A stretch of 64,000 nt of DNA from Paraglaciecola psychrophila 170 (GTDB lineage: Bacteria > Pseudomonadota > Gammaproteobacteria > Enterobacterales > Alteromonadaceae): positions 1,178,001-1,242,000 of the forward strand of contig NC_020514.1 of NCBI RefSeq assembly GCF_000347635.1, read 5' to 3'. The position numbers and the translations under genes were made by a program. Below the pieces are notes generated by a model. That model did no database searches. It was not told the origin of the DNA and was given only the letters and a program-made list of their open reading frames with translations. Shown here one piece after another: positions 1-9,141 of this stretch; the first letter of the stretch is position 1; every line of letters begins with the position of its first letter.

Positions 1-2060
1 TTGGTGACCACAGAATTCATAGCCGCTGCGGTGTCAGAATTACTGTCAACAAAATTGACAGTGTTGCCATCATTAGATTGGCGAACAGCACCATAAAACA
101 TCATCATATTGGCTAATTCAGCTTTGGTGACTGTTTTATCTGGCTGAAAACCCTCTTCGGTACCATCCATCAAATGACTGGCTACTGCAAACTTGATAAA
201 GCTTTCAGCTGGGTGACCGATTGCATCGTTGACACCGAAGTAGCTATCAATTGCGAATTGTTTTACGGTAACAGTGGTCGACTCAGGCCCAGCAACGCCA
301 TTGGTGACTCCCAACGGATCTACACTTTGCCCAGAGATACTGCCGATCCCGCCCATATATAGCTTCCATATACCTGGCATACCAGTAGCTGAAATGGCCC
401 GATTTGTACCTTGAACTTGGATAAGTCCTATGCCTGAGCTATAGCGATTGCCCTTAGGATCTTCCAGCACAAAAGCGGTTCCTAACTCAACTGTTCCGGT
501 GGCCATGATCATTGATACATTGTCGGCTACGACAAACTCTTTTACATCGGTGTCACCCACTGGAGTGAAACTAATAGGATAATCTTCAGAAGACGGTATG
601 CCTAAATTGGCACCTGCATTAAAATCAATGGCTGTTTTGTCATGGTCGCCAAAACTGTCACTCATCGCTAGCGCGGCTTTAACTGCAGCGTGGGCATTGA
701 CATAGCCACTACCGACTTCCCAAGGTGCACGACTTGGCATATTTGTGGCGGTATCTTGTAATATTTGTTTTACTTCACGCCAACCGAGATCAGGGTTAGC
801 TTCAAGCATCAAAGTCACAATGCCTGATACATGAGGTGCAGCCATGGATGTACCGCTGTTAACTGTATAGAAAGGTACATGGGTGGTATCCATATAATCA
901 CTATCACTGGATATAGATATCGCATTCGAATAGTTGGTGCTGGAACGAGCCGAGATAATATCTACCCCTGGAGCCGTTACTGTGGGGCGATCTAGCCATT
1001 CAAAGACTTCACCATCGATAGTGACAAGTCCACCTTTTTCAGAAACGCCACGTGAACTAAAATCAGCTAAATTACCGTTTTTGTCGCCAGCGGCAACGGC
1101 GACTACCCAAGGTGCCTTTTTAAAGTTACCGGTGATAGTGGACTCTCCTGAACCAGAATTACCTGCAGAGAAGACTACAATTATGCCTCGGTCAGCCAGT
1201 ATTTTAGTCACCACATTAGTGGGGTGATCTGGGTTGAAATCGCTGCCCACATCGCTGGTTTGGCCAAACGAGTTAGAAATAACACGAATATTATAAGTAT
1301 ACTGATGTGTTGAGGCGTAGTCGAAACCGCCCATAGTGTCCAAAAGAAGATTATAAGCCCCTGAGCCATAACCGATGATATTGGCGCCCGGCGCAACACC
1401 AGTATGCATGCCGTTACTCATTGCTCCATTGCCCCCGATAGTGCCAGCTACATGGCTACCATGGCCTGTGGCTACTTCAGTGTTAGCAACGTTTTCCTGA
1501 TAAAGAACAGGCACTATACCTGTGTCGTTGAGTAAATTGAATTGACCAGCAACGTTTTGCACGACATGTTGGGGGAATTTGATGTCGTTATGATTGCCAT
1601 CAATGCCGCTGTCATTGACCAACACACCGATACCACGACCAGAGTAAGGAATGCCGTTTTTACGCATGCTTTGATCAGCACGCAACTGCTGTACACCGGT
1701 TAATTGTGTTGCTTCAAAATTTTCCAGGGTGATTTCTTCATTTTCCCATATGGAAACCACGTCATCACGAGTATATATTGCCTCAATCTGTGATTGGGTC
1801 GCCAATGCACCCACAATGGGTAGACTTTGCATGCTGACTCCGCTTATACCAAGTGAGTTCAATGCAGCAAGCTGTGCGGTGCTAAGTGCGCCTGTTTGGT
1901 CAAACGCAATAATGACTTGGTGCAGGGAATCCTGATCAGAGTTGGCTAAAATATTTTGTAAGTCTGAATCAAACGTTTTGGCCTGTATAGATGAACTCGC
2001 TAAAGCAACAGCAATGGATATCGAAAGAAGGTGAGTTTTATTTTTTATTATATTTCTCAT
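1..2060 (-). CDS. Secreted subtilisin-like (S8) serine protease with SLH-like C-terminal repeat, partial
   Basis: The gene starts at the ATG complementary to 2058-2060 and runs off the left edge, so the C-terminus is missing. The first residues (MRNIIKNKTHLLSIS, then a hydrophobic stretch ending ASSSIQA) form a Sec signal peptide. A propeptide follows. The S8 catalytic set is complete: Asp in LVNDSGIDGNH, His in GHGSHVAGT, oxyanion Asn in SAGNSGSGE and Ser in SGTSMAAPH. A beta-rich P/C domain follows. Near the left edge, residues around HPAESFIKFAV and GFQPDKTVTKAELANMM match an S-layer homology repeat, which suggests attachment to the cell surface. This is an exported endopeptidase for protein or peptide degradation. 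It lies downstream of the kinase/response-regulator operon on the same strand, after a 475-bp gap, and is a plausible target of that operon. Confidence 0.93.
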   Translation of the reverse strand, partial: MRNIIKNKTHLLSISIAVALASSSIQAKTFDSDLQNILANSDQDSLHQVIIAFDQTGALSTAQLAALNSLGISGVSMQSLPIVGALATQSQIEAIYTRDDVVSIWENEEITLENFEATQLTGVQQLRADQSMRKNGIPYSGRGIGVLVNDSGIDGNHNDIKFPQHVVQNVAGQFNLLNDTGIVPVLYQENVANTEVATGHGSHVAGTIGGNGAMSNGMHTGVAPGANIIGYGSGAYNLLLDTMGGFDYASTHQYTYNIRVISNSFGQTSDVGSDFNPDHPTNVVTKILADRGIIVVFSAGNSGSGESTITGNFKKAPWVVAVAAGDKNGNLADFSSRGVSEKGGLVTIDGEVFEWLDRPTVTAPGVDIISARSSTNYSNAISISSDSDYMDTTHVPFYTVNSGTSMAAPHVSGIVTLMLEANPDLGWREVKQILQDTATNMPSRAPWEVGSGYVNAHAAVKAALAMSDSFGDHDKTAIDFNAGANLGIPSSEDYPISFTPVGDTDVKEFVVADNVSMIMATGTVELGTAFVLEDPKGNRYSSGIGLIQVQGTNRAISATGMPGIWKLYMGGIGSISGQSVDPLGVTNGVAGPESTTVTVKQFAIDSYFGVNDAIGHPAESFIKFAVASHLMDGTEEGFQPDKTVTKAELANMMMFYGAVRQSNDGNTVNFVDSNSDTAAAMNSVVT

Positions 2061-2535
2061 GTGAAAACCTAATGTGTTTAATGACACCACTAGATTTTCA
2101 TATCCCACAGAAAGCCTCAATAGGGGTTTCCCCCTGCTTTATCTATTAACTTCTGGTGTATCGTAAGCCATTATTTGTTAAACCCTGCAAGTTGATGTTT
2201 TGTGATGATGTTCAGTTGAACTCAGCAGTCAACACAGTCAAATCCAGTGGGTGGTGAAAATTGATTTAGATTGTTGATTAAAATCATTGATAGTGACGTT
2301 GTCAGTTTAAACGTCAAAGCTATGTCCAGCGATCTATGGCTTCATGGAAACCCAGTTCACAGTAGTGAATTGCAATAAGACAAGTTGAAATAGGTTTTAT
2401 GATTTGAAAGCTAATTTGTGCCTTTTAAAAACCTGTAATTTACTGGACTCTCAGTGAAACCAGTGTGGCTTCGACCCAACTAGAAAGCCAATGAAACGAA
2501 TTGAACAGGGTGTGTGAAGGTTTAATTTGGCTAGG
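2061..2535. promoter_or_regulatory. Intergenic region upstream of the subtilase; GGGG-TTT-CCCC dyad
   Basis: This 475-bp stretch contains no convincing gene. It must hold the protease promoter on the minus strand. A short GC-rich perfect dyad, GGGGTTTCCCC at 2123-2133, lies about 65 bp upstream of the protease start and stands out from the AT-rich surroundings. Such a position fits a transcription factor site, possibly for the neighbouring NarL-type regulator. That assignment is inference only. Confidence 0.35.
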
Positions 2536-3167
2536 TTATTCCAACAGACCGGCTTTTCCAGCTAATCTTATTAACTCTGCAGAACTGGAAACGTGTAATT
2601 TCTTGTAGATATTACCACGATGGTTTTCCGCCGTTTTTAAACTCATATCAAGCAGTTCAGCAATTTTCTTACTGGTATTTCCGGCGGTCACTAAAAAAAA
2701 CACTTCTCGCTCTCGGCGAGTCAGTATTGTTATAGGATTGATGTACTTAATTTGAATAGCCAGAGGATCTTGTTCTTTTTTTGTGCAGGAAAGACACTTT
2801 TTCCTTCTGCTACCAACTTGATTGCGTCAATCAATTCTTCGCTTGACGTTTCCTTTAACACATAACCTATGGCACCAGCATCGCGCATCGCTTCAACATA
2901 CTCAAGTTCATCATGCATAGATAATACTAATATGCGACTCTGTGGGCGTTGTGCCAGCAGTTTATCAATAGCGACCAATCCACTCATTCGTGGCATTGAT
3001 ATATCCATGATTACTACATCCGGAGAGAGTTTTAAAACTTGTTTGATAAGTTCGATTCCGTCACCGCACTGACCAATTACGTTGATATCCTTTTCGGCAC
3101 TTAGTACTTGGATTAATCCCTGACGCATGAGGACATGATCATCAGCAATCACGATGGAAATACTCAT
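2536..3167 (-). CDS. NarL/LuxR-family response regulator, split by a -1 frameshift at an A_AAA_AAG heptamer
   Basis: The zero frame gives a 145-residue protein (stop near 2730) with a complete receiver domain: acidic pair D9/D10, phosphoacceptor D55 in VVIMDISMP and K105 in GYVLKETS. After residue 128 or so it runs into a short nonsense tail. The -1 frame continues with a full LuxR-type helix-turn-helix (ILTRREREVFFLVTAGNTSK, then AELLDMSLKTAENHRGNIYK) and stops at 2536. A one-base backward shift yields 210 residues, the normal length for this family. The two frames meet at a run of seven A (complement of 2776-2782) followed by G, read as CAA AAA AAG. This is either programmed frameshifting, a mutation or a sequencing indel. 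The ATG overlaps the stop of the histidine kinase gene by 4 bases (3164-3167), so this is its cognate regulator. Confidence 0.85.
2775..2782 (-). other. Homopolymer A7G: candidate -1 frameshift heptamer A AAA AAG
   Basis: On the minus strand the response regulator reads GCA CAA AAA AAG AAC. The seven bases A AAA AAG are in the register of the classical bacterial -1 slippery site (as in dnaX). Slipping back one base there gives GAA CAA GAT and joins the receiver to the HTH domain. Just upstream, AGGAAA and TTTCCT can pair around a 7-base loop. A purine-rich AGAAGGA lies about 19 bases upstream, farther than in dnaX. A simple loss of one A from a run of eight explains the same data. Confidence 0.5.
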
Positions 3168-3859
3168 ATTGCAACCGTTAATGTAATTCTTGAGCCTTTA
3201 TTGGCCTTAGCATAAATAGTTAACTGCGCATTAAATGCTTGAGCTCTGTCTTGCATACTCATCAGACCAACACCTTTTTCAACTTTTTCATGCTCAAAGC
3301 CAAGGCCATTGTCAATAATATCCAGCCTAATTGTTTGATGATGACTTGATAATAGTATTTTAGTTTTTGAGGCCTGCGCATGTTTAATAATATTAACTAG
3401 TGCTTCTTGAGCAATCCTGAAAATTAAAATGCTGATGTCTTTAGGCAACTCCAATGTACAATCAAATTGACATTCATACTGGCAATCTTCATGTTCAAAT
3501 AAGTTTCTACATAACCATTTAATAGCAGGAACAAGGCCTAAATCGTCTAAAATTGTTGGGCTCATTAAACGCGATAACTGCCGAACATCTGATAGTGCCA
3601 TTTGAGATAATTGCGCCAATTCTTGAAATTCAGGTTGATTCGAACTAAGACTCTGTAACCTTCTGGTAAGGCCGGTAAGTAGCTGACCTACACCATCATG
3701 TAATTCACGTGATAATTTGGCTTTCTCTGATTCTTGTTGTGCCCATAAACGTTTAGCAAGCAAATTTAAATTATATTGCTCGTCATCTAATCGCGCTTGC
3801 AACAGCGCTTGTTGACGCAGAACTTCTGCTATTAAATGTTGGTTGTGATCAGCGGGCAA
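3164..3859 (-). CDS. Cytoplasmic NarX/DesK-type sensor histidine kinase (HisKA_3 + HATPase)
   Basis: This 231-residue protein has no signal peptide or membrane segment, so it is a soluble kinase. An N-terminal coiled-coil-like stretch (residues about 8-50) leads into the HisKA_3 box with phosphoacceptor H54 in KLSRELHDGVGQLLTGL. The GHKL ATPase domain follows, with an N-box (RIAQEALVNIIKHAQ), DNGLGFE and GVGLMSMQDRA. It should autophosphorylate and pass phosphate to the NarL-type regulator, whose gene overlaps it by 4 bases. Its own start overlaps the end of the Ser/Thr kinase gene by 11 bases, so translation is probably coupled. It lacks a sensor domain, so its input probably comes from the large upstream kinase or the FHA-GAF protein. 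That partnership is inferred from operon structure. Confidence 0.92.
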   Translation of the reverse strand: MPADHNQHLIAEVLRQQALLQARLDDEQYNLNLLAKRLWAQQESEKAKLSRELHDGVGQLLTGLTRRLQSLSSNQPEFQELAQLSQMALSDVRQLSRLMSPTILDDLGLVPAIKWLCRNLFEHEDCQYECQFDCTLELPKDISILIFRIAQEALVNIIKHAQASKTKILLSSHHQTIRLDIIDNGLGFEHEKVEKGVGLMSMQDRAQAFNAQLTIYAKANKGSRITLTVAI

Positions 3860-6800
3860 GATAAAGCTCCCGATATGATTTAGCCTGCTGCTCTGTTAGC
3901 TGTAACATCCAGTCTTGTAATAACTCTAGTTGTTTTAATTGCGCTTTTTCATCGTCAAAAGCCTGATAGTAAATATGATTTCGCCAATATTTAGGATGAG
4001 CTATAAGTTGTTCCCGCAACGCTGTAAGAGCGGTATCTTGAGAAGATTTAAGAAATAGTAAATTCATATAGGCCTGATAGTAAACAGGTTTAACGATTTG
4101 TTCTAAAAGTTGCATAATGGGACTATTGATTGGCAAGCTAAGTCTTTCTTGAATATCTAACAAAATTTTCATTTTTGTGGTGGCTGGAATATTGGCTGTT
4201 TTTATGTTTTCCACAAATTTGACTGATTCGCTTGATAAAATCTCAGAGGTTTCGACATCATAGCTAAATATTAACCAATTTAATAATGCCTGTTGCTCAA
4301 CCATAGAGCCCGCGATAGTACTTTTAACTAAGTCAATTTGAGTGCTCAGGCATCGAAGATCAGCGGTTCTCAAACAAATCTCACCGTGCCACAAGTATAC
4401 CTCTGTTAAAGCTCTGCTATCATCAGTCTGCTGAGCAATAAGTTCCGCGTTTAACAAGTTTTCTAGTGAATGTGTTAGGGCTCCATCTGCAAAGTTTAAA
4501 AAGCTATACAACAATTTATTGATCATTAATTCTTGTTTGTTACTGGCATCGAGTTGATAGGAAACATCAGCTAAATATCGCGTTGCTGTTAAGTGATCGC
4601 CTTTTGCCATACTTAATTGTGCAATATTTTGTAAAGTACGTTGTAAATGAAGTTTTTCGTTGCTTGTATTAAACAGCGCTTTTGCCTGCTGCCAGTAGAT
4701 ATCCGCTAGGGAATAATCCCCAATTAAAAAGTGCATATACGCCACATTACTGATGCTTTGAGCCTGATTAATGTCACCACCATTGGTAGTACGAATGTCG
4801 AGGCCTTTTTTGTAATAGCTTAATGCTTGAGAATACAGCCCTTGTTCCTCATATAAAAAACCAAGTGTATCAAGGACATGTGCTTGTTGTTTTGTATCAC
4901 CAAAGATTTCAAGTAAATGTGATGCTTCTTCTAGTGCAGTTTTAGCTTTATTAAATTGACCATTTAAAGCATCCAGATTAGCCAAGTTGGCTAACGATTT
5001 AGCCCGTTCAAGGGGATATTTTTGAGAATCAAAAATTGTTAGCGAATCCTGTAGGTATTTCTCTGCAGTAGCGTATTCTGCTAATCGTATGTAAGCTACT
5101 CCAAAAGCATTTAATACTAAGCCTTCCCCAGCTTGATCTTTATTTTTTCTGAATAGGACTAAGGCGCGAGTCAATTCATTATCAATCGCACTTTGTGTCT
5201 TTCCTGAGATTATTTTGAGTCGTGCTAATTCAAACCACAGTTGCGCATTATTCGGTTCCAGTTCGGTTGCTTGGTAATAATCGGCTATGGCTAATTCATA
5301 ATCGTTTGCCCATTCGTATATTTCACCTCGTTTAGCTAATAATGCAGAACGTTGTGGGAAGGCAGCAGTCAGTTTTTGAATTGCCTGTAGTGCTAATTTT
5401 AAATCATTATTAATTTCAGCTTCCAATAGACGACCACTAAGTAACCAAAAAACTGAATTACTTTTCAATGCAAATAAAGTTTGTAGGTTATCTTGTGCGG
5501 ATTGTATGTCCCCCTCTTGCCAAGCTTTATGGGCGGCTTGATACCAAGTTCCTGCATATTTTGGGGCGTACTGAGTAAAATTATTATGTATGTTCGGTAA
5601 ACTGTCCGACTCATCTTTATCAAGACTTGGCGTAAATGCACTCAGCCCAGATAAAAAAGAAGTGGCTTCAGACTGCTCAAATTGTTGTGATAATTGCAAT
5701 TCAAATTGTTCAAACAATGTTTTAGCAAAATCAGCTAAATCTTGTTCAAGTGTGTTTGCATTAACACTTCGGGTTAATTCAACCATACTGATGTCAGTAG
5801 GCATCGAACGAATACTCGCTCGTATTAAAAAATCATCAGCTTGGATACTATTGATTGTCAGCATTATTATTGCATCTAATCCAAATATTGTAGCCAATCT
5901 TATTCTATCTTGGTCGGCGGTAACTGGCTTTAAGGCAAGATTATTAATTGTATTTTGTGTTCGATATCCATTTACTACCGATAATTGAGGGTTGGTTTGC
6001 AGAGGCATTTCAAATAGTTCAACTAGTCCATTGAGCAGTGAAGATTTACCATCATGGATTATTGCAATTTGAATCGTGCTTGTTGGCAAAGCATTATTAG
6101 GTTGACTCTGTTGTTGCCATATAGACCAAGCCAATGCACTTATGATGATGAAAACCCCTATTAGCCGAGCTCTATAACTTAGCGTAGTAGTCTTTTTCTT
6201 GAAGTGATAAAAGTCGTTGGCTTTAGCTAATGTCGGGCGTTTGGACTGGTTTATATGGCAAAGTTGGGCTGCAAAAGTAGCCTGTTTTGAGTGCCACCAA
6301 CGTGCGGTCATTGATAATGCGTTATAGTTAATATTTGCCAGCATTAACTGAATTATTTTTCCTGCGCTATAGAGTTCAGATTGCACGCTGGATTGGCCAG
6401 AACAAACAACCTCTGGTGCAGAAAAATCTTGGTGACCACTTGTTTGTAACTCATCATTATGGAACTGACCAATACCAAAATCTATTAGACGAAGATTATT
6501 GTGCTCATCAATCAGAATGTTGTCGGGTTTAATATCCCCATGCTTAATACCTGATGCCTCACATGCAGTTAACGCAATAAATAGTTGCTGAGTCCAAAGC
6601 TGAAATTCAGTTTGTAATATCAGTTTTTCGAGGCGCTTGAACAGTGATATACCAGTAATGAGCTCCATGGTAAAAAAGATTAGGCCCTGATCTTCAAACA
6701 CATCATAAACTCTAATAATATTTTGATGTTGTAAACGACGGGCAATCAATACCTCGTTGCGTATTGAGTCCAACTGAGTCTGGTTATCCGATGAGGTTTC

Positions 6801-6998
6801 AACGATTTTAATGGCTATATCTGTTTCTAATAACTGATCGTACGCATGATACACATTACCTTGTGCGCCACTGCCAAGGGGGGCAATTATGTGAAAGCGT
6901 TCGACTAGGGTCGTATTGTTGGATAGTTGCGAAGCAGAGCGCAATGGTTGGGTGGCCAGGTTATTGCTGTTCAATGATTCCTCGGTGTGATCAGTCAA
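3849..6998 (-). CDS. Membrane Ser/Thr protein kinase with long TPR sensor region
   Basis: This 1049-residue protein begins with a Hanks-type kinase domain (about 35-270): glycine loop GSGAQGNVYHA (42-52), ATP-binding K64 in DIAIKI, catalytic HGDIKPDN with D155, and DFG at 173-175. HGD replaces HRD, so it is a non-RD kinase. One transmembrane helix follows (about 279-294), then a roughly 150-residue domain, then a long TPR array (about 470-850), for example in the segments QLWFELARLKIISGKTQSA and QAQSISNVAYMHFLIGDYSL. Topology predicts a cytoplasmic kinase and a periplasmic TPR region that could sense a ligand or protein. It sits between an FHA-GAF gene (43-bp gap) and a histidine kinase gene (11-bp overlap). 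This suggests a cascade mixing Ser/Thr and two-component phosphorylation. No substrate can be read from sequence. Confidence 0.93.
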   Translation of the reverse strand: MTDHTEESLNSNNLATQPLRSASQLSNNTTLVERFHIIAPLGSGAQGNVYHAYDQLLETDIAIKIVETSSDNQTQLDSIRNEVLIARRLQHQNIIRVYDVFEDQGLIFFTMELITGISLFKRLEKLILQTEFQLWTQQLFIALTACEASGIKHGDIKPDNILIDEHNNLRLIDFGIGQFHNDELQTSGHQDFSAPEVVCSGQSSVQSELYSAGKIIQLMLANINYNALSMTARWWHSKQATFAAQLCHINQSKRPTLAKANDFYHFKKKTTTLSYRARLIGVFIIISALAWSIWQQQSQPNNALPTSTIQIAIIHDGKSSLLNGLVELFEMPLQTNPQLSVVNGYRTQNTINNLALKPVTADQDRIRLATIFGLDAIIMLTINSIQADDFLIRASIRSMPTDISMVELTRSVNANTLEQDLADFAKTLFEQFELQLSQQFEQSEATSFLSGLSAFTPSLDKDESDSLPNIHNNFTQYAPKYAGTWYQAAHKAWQEGDIQSAQDNLQTLFALKSNSVFWLLSGRLLEAEINNDLKLALQAIQKLTAAFPQRSALLAKRGEIYEWANDYELAIADYYQATELEPNNAQLWFELARLKIISGKTQSAIDNELTRALVLFRKNKDQAGEGLVLNAFGVAYIRLAEYATAEKYLQDSLTIFDSQKYPLERAKSLANLANLDALNGQFNKAKTALEEASHLLEIFGDTKQQAHVLDTLGFLYEEQGLYSQALSYYKKGLDIRTTNGGDINQAQSISNVAYMHFLIGDYSLADIYWQQAKALFNTSNEKLHLQRTLQNIAQLSMAKGDHLTATRYLADVSYQLDASNKQELMINKLLYSFLNFADGALTHSLENLLNAELIAQQTDDSRALTEVYLWHGEICLRTADLRCLSTQIDLVKSTIAGSMVEQQALLNWLIFSYDVETSEILSSESVKFVENIKTANIPATTKMKILLDIQERLSLPINSPIMQLLEQIVKPVYYQAYMNLLFLKSSQDTALTALREQLIAHPKYWRNHIYYQAFDDEKAQLKQLELLQDWMLQLTEQQAKSYRELYLAR

Positions 6999-7041
6999 CT
7001 CACCACTCCAATTGGTTTCTCAGCAACGTGAGTATTAATAG

Positions 7042-7863
7042 TTATAATGCTGAGATTTTATGTTCTATAGATTGAAATAACAAACGCAATGATAGGATAT
7101 TGGCAAACGATTCAACGAATTTGACTTCTGTTTCTGTGAAAAATTGACGACCTTGGGTGTTATCGGCATATAAAACGCCAATGACATTATTTTCAGACAT
7201 AATAGGTACGCACAGGGCAGCCTGGATGTTGTAACGCATAACGCTATGTTGTATCGCTAGACTAGGATCAGCTTGAATATTACCAATGGCAAGGACTCGT
7301 TTTTCATCAATGCAACGTTGAATAATCGTCTTACTGCCGCTAAAACGCTCGTTATCCATCCATGTTTCGTGGCCCAGGCACTGTTGAAGTTGTTTTTGTT
7401 GATCTACCAAAATTAGAGCCGCACGCTCACAGCCCAATGTTTGTAGCAAGCAATGTCGTGCAGATTTTAGTAACGCTATACTCGAAGAACACTGACTAAA
7501 TTGATGGGACAGCTGTTGAACTTGTCGTTGGCGCCACATATTCTGATTGTCCAATGCAGTCAGTTGGTGGTGGTTAAGGTACTTAAACTGGCATAAAACG
7601 GGGCCCAGTTTTAAAGTTTTCTGATCAGTTATAGGCAAATAGCTGACCCGTTTACTACGATGATAACAACCGGCGCTACTCGTGTCTTGAAGTGACCATA
7701 TATCGTCGTTAGCACTTAACGTGGCGTGGTCGCGTGATATTTGGGGGTGATTAATAAACACATCAGCTTGTGTTGAGCGCCCAATATTATAAGCATTACC
7801 TTCAAATAGAATATGTTCGGACATCCAACCTGATTCAAGTGAAATGTTAACCCGCATTGGCAT
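7042..7863 (-). CDS. FHA-GAF domain protein
   Basis: The N-terminal half (about residues 10-95) is a forkhead-associated domain with the phosphothreonine-binding signature GRSTQADVFINHPQISRDHA. The second half (about 125-265) is a GAF domain, visible in CERAALILVDQQ, AALCVPIMSENNVIGVLYAD and FTETEVKFVESFANILSLRL. There is no kinase, cyclase or DNA-binding domain. FHA domains bind phosphothreonine, so this is a likely reader of the Ser/Thr kinase encoded 43 bp downstream. The GAF domain may bind a small molecule or pass on the signal. The gene also lies 36 bp downstream of the secreted unknown protein and belongs to the same operon. Whether the partner is the kinase itself or another phosphoprotein cannot be decided here. 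Confidence 0.9.
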   Translation of the reverse strand: MPMRVNISLESGWMSEHILFEGNAYNIGRSTQADVFINHPQISRDHATLSANDDIWSLQDTSSAGCYHRSKRVSYLPITDQKTLKLGPVLCQFKYLNHHQLTALDNQNMWRQRQVQQLSHQFSQCSSSIALLKSARHCLLQTLGCERAALILVDQQKQLQQCLGHETWMDNERFSGSKTIIQRCIDEKRVLAIGNIQADPSLAIQHSVMRYNIQAALCVPIMSENNVIGVLYADNTQGRQFFTETEVKFVESFANILSLRLLFQSIEHKISAL

Positions 7864-7899
7864 ACTGATGTCCTTTATTAAATTTTTACAAAAGTAAAA

Positions 7900-8730
7900 T
7901 TAGTTAACTCGAAGACTGTATCTTAAGGTTTTAAGACGAGTCAGCAATTCACCTTGCATGTTGGTTACATCACCAGAGGAGCGCCAAACATTACTCATTT
8001 GATCGCCTGTTGCATTTTCGGTAATGAAAATTAAGCTTTCAGTCACTTCTAATGCCGTAGCGAAATCAGCCATCAAAAGCGCATGTTGCAGGTTGTTAAT
8101 AGAAGCTTGTATCGACGTTGCTAAAATGAGTGAAACCTTGTCACCATGTTGATTAAATAACTGGCTTAATTGGGAAAATGTGTCATCAATCATGTCAATA
8201 TTGCTTCGCTCGTCAAGCAAGATCATAAAGTCTGAGAAACTACCAGTATTTCCGCGGGCGCGAATACTACCTGCAGAAACCATTGACGTAATATTTTCAA
8301 AATTACCATTATCATGGGATCTAAAAAGCCTAGCGGGCATTGCAGCGTTGTAGTCTATTGATCTTGTATAAATTTCTACCGAGGCTAGGCCTTCAAATCC
8401 AAATCCGCTGTTTGCTTTGGGACTAATTGAAATAAGAACTGGAAAAGATGGAATCGCTTTTATATCATCCACATTGAATCGATTTGTCACACTACTCGAA
8501 TTTACATCAATCAATGATGCACTAATCTCAATATTGTTAGCACTTAACCCTATACTCCTTTCAAATTCCACTACTAAATCTAATTCAATTAAGCTTGTGA
8601 CTTGAAGTTTTGCTTGAAGAATGTTGCCGTTTATTGACAATGATGTAGGTGAAACGGTTTGCGCTATTGAGCTACTGCTTAAAAGAGTTAATAGTAAAAA
8701 TCCAAAAAAATATCGTTTACTTAGAGTCAT
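7900..8730 (-). CDS. Secreted protein of unknown function, first gene of the kinase operon
   Basis: This 276-residue protein starts with a clear Sec signal peptide (MTLSKRYFFGFLLLTLLSSS, then IAQ). The mature part looks beta-rich up to about residue 175 and more helical afterwards (a stretch with HALLMADFATALEVTESLIF). I recognise no family. Its place as the promoter-proximal gene of the FHA/kinase/two-component operon suggests a periplasmic or secreted partner, perhaps the ligand-side component of the TPR kinase. That is inference. Spacing to the next gene is 36 bp. Confidence 0.8.
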   Translation of the reverse strand: MTLSKRYFFGFLLLTLLSSSSIAQTVSPTSLSINGNILQAKLQVTSLIELDLVVEFERSIGLSANNIEISASLIDVNSSSVTNRFNVDDIKAIPSFPVLISISPKANSGFGFEGLASVEIYTRSIDYNAAMPARLFRSHDNGNFENITSMVSAGSIRARGNTGSFSDFMILLDERSNIDMIDDTFSQLSQLFNQHGDKVSLILATSIQASINNLQHALLMADFATALEVTESLIFITENATGDQMSNVWRSSGDVTNMQGELLTRLKTLRYSLRVN

Positions 8731-9141
8731 GATGTAGCACCTTGATCGTTATTCTTGTCGTATATTATGCGAGCAACTTATCTTATTACCGTATTTATAT
8801 CAATAGTGACCAGACTTTCACTAATTCTTAATGGTAATGATCAATATACACCCAAGACATAGGCTTCATATAGCGAATGGGCTTCACCTGATTTTGAATT
8901 GAAAGCGGGTGGTAATATTGGCTCTCATTTTAATAGCCATGTTAGATACAGTTCGAGAGTTTGCATAATTTTATTTTATCTCTGACTCACTTGGAAGCAA
9001 GACAAAACGGGTGACTTGTTTCGTATCCTGAGTATTTGATGCAAACTGTTGCTCAGGTTTAATTGGGATTGATGATAGGTTATGACCGTTCTATTCGTTC
9101 CAGCCAGATTTTAATATTTTGTTTAACGTAATGAGAAGTGT
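8731..9141. promoter_or_regulatory. Divergent intergenic region
   Basis: This 411-bp AT-rich region separates the minus-strand signalling operon from the plus-strand serine hydrolase. It must carry both promoters. I see no gene, strong hairpin or clear operator in it. Confidence 0.5.

Noticed and set aside
934..1227. 97-codon plus-strand open frame
   Set aside because: It is antisense to the subtilase, whose catalytic motifs are read on the other strand here.
5590..5988. 132-codon plus-strand open frame
   Set aside because: It is antisense to the Ser/Thr kinase gene and shows no domain.
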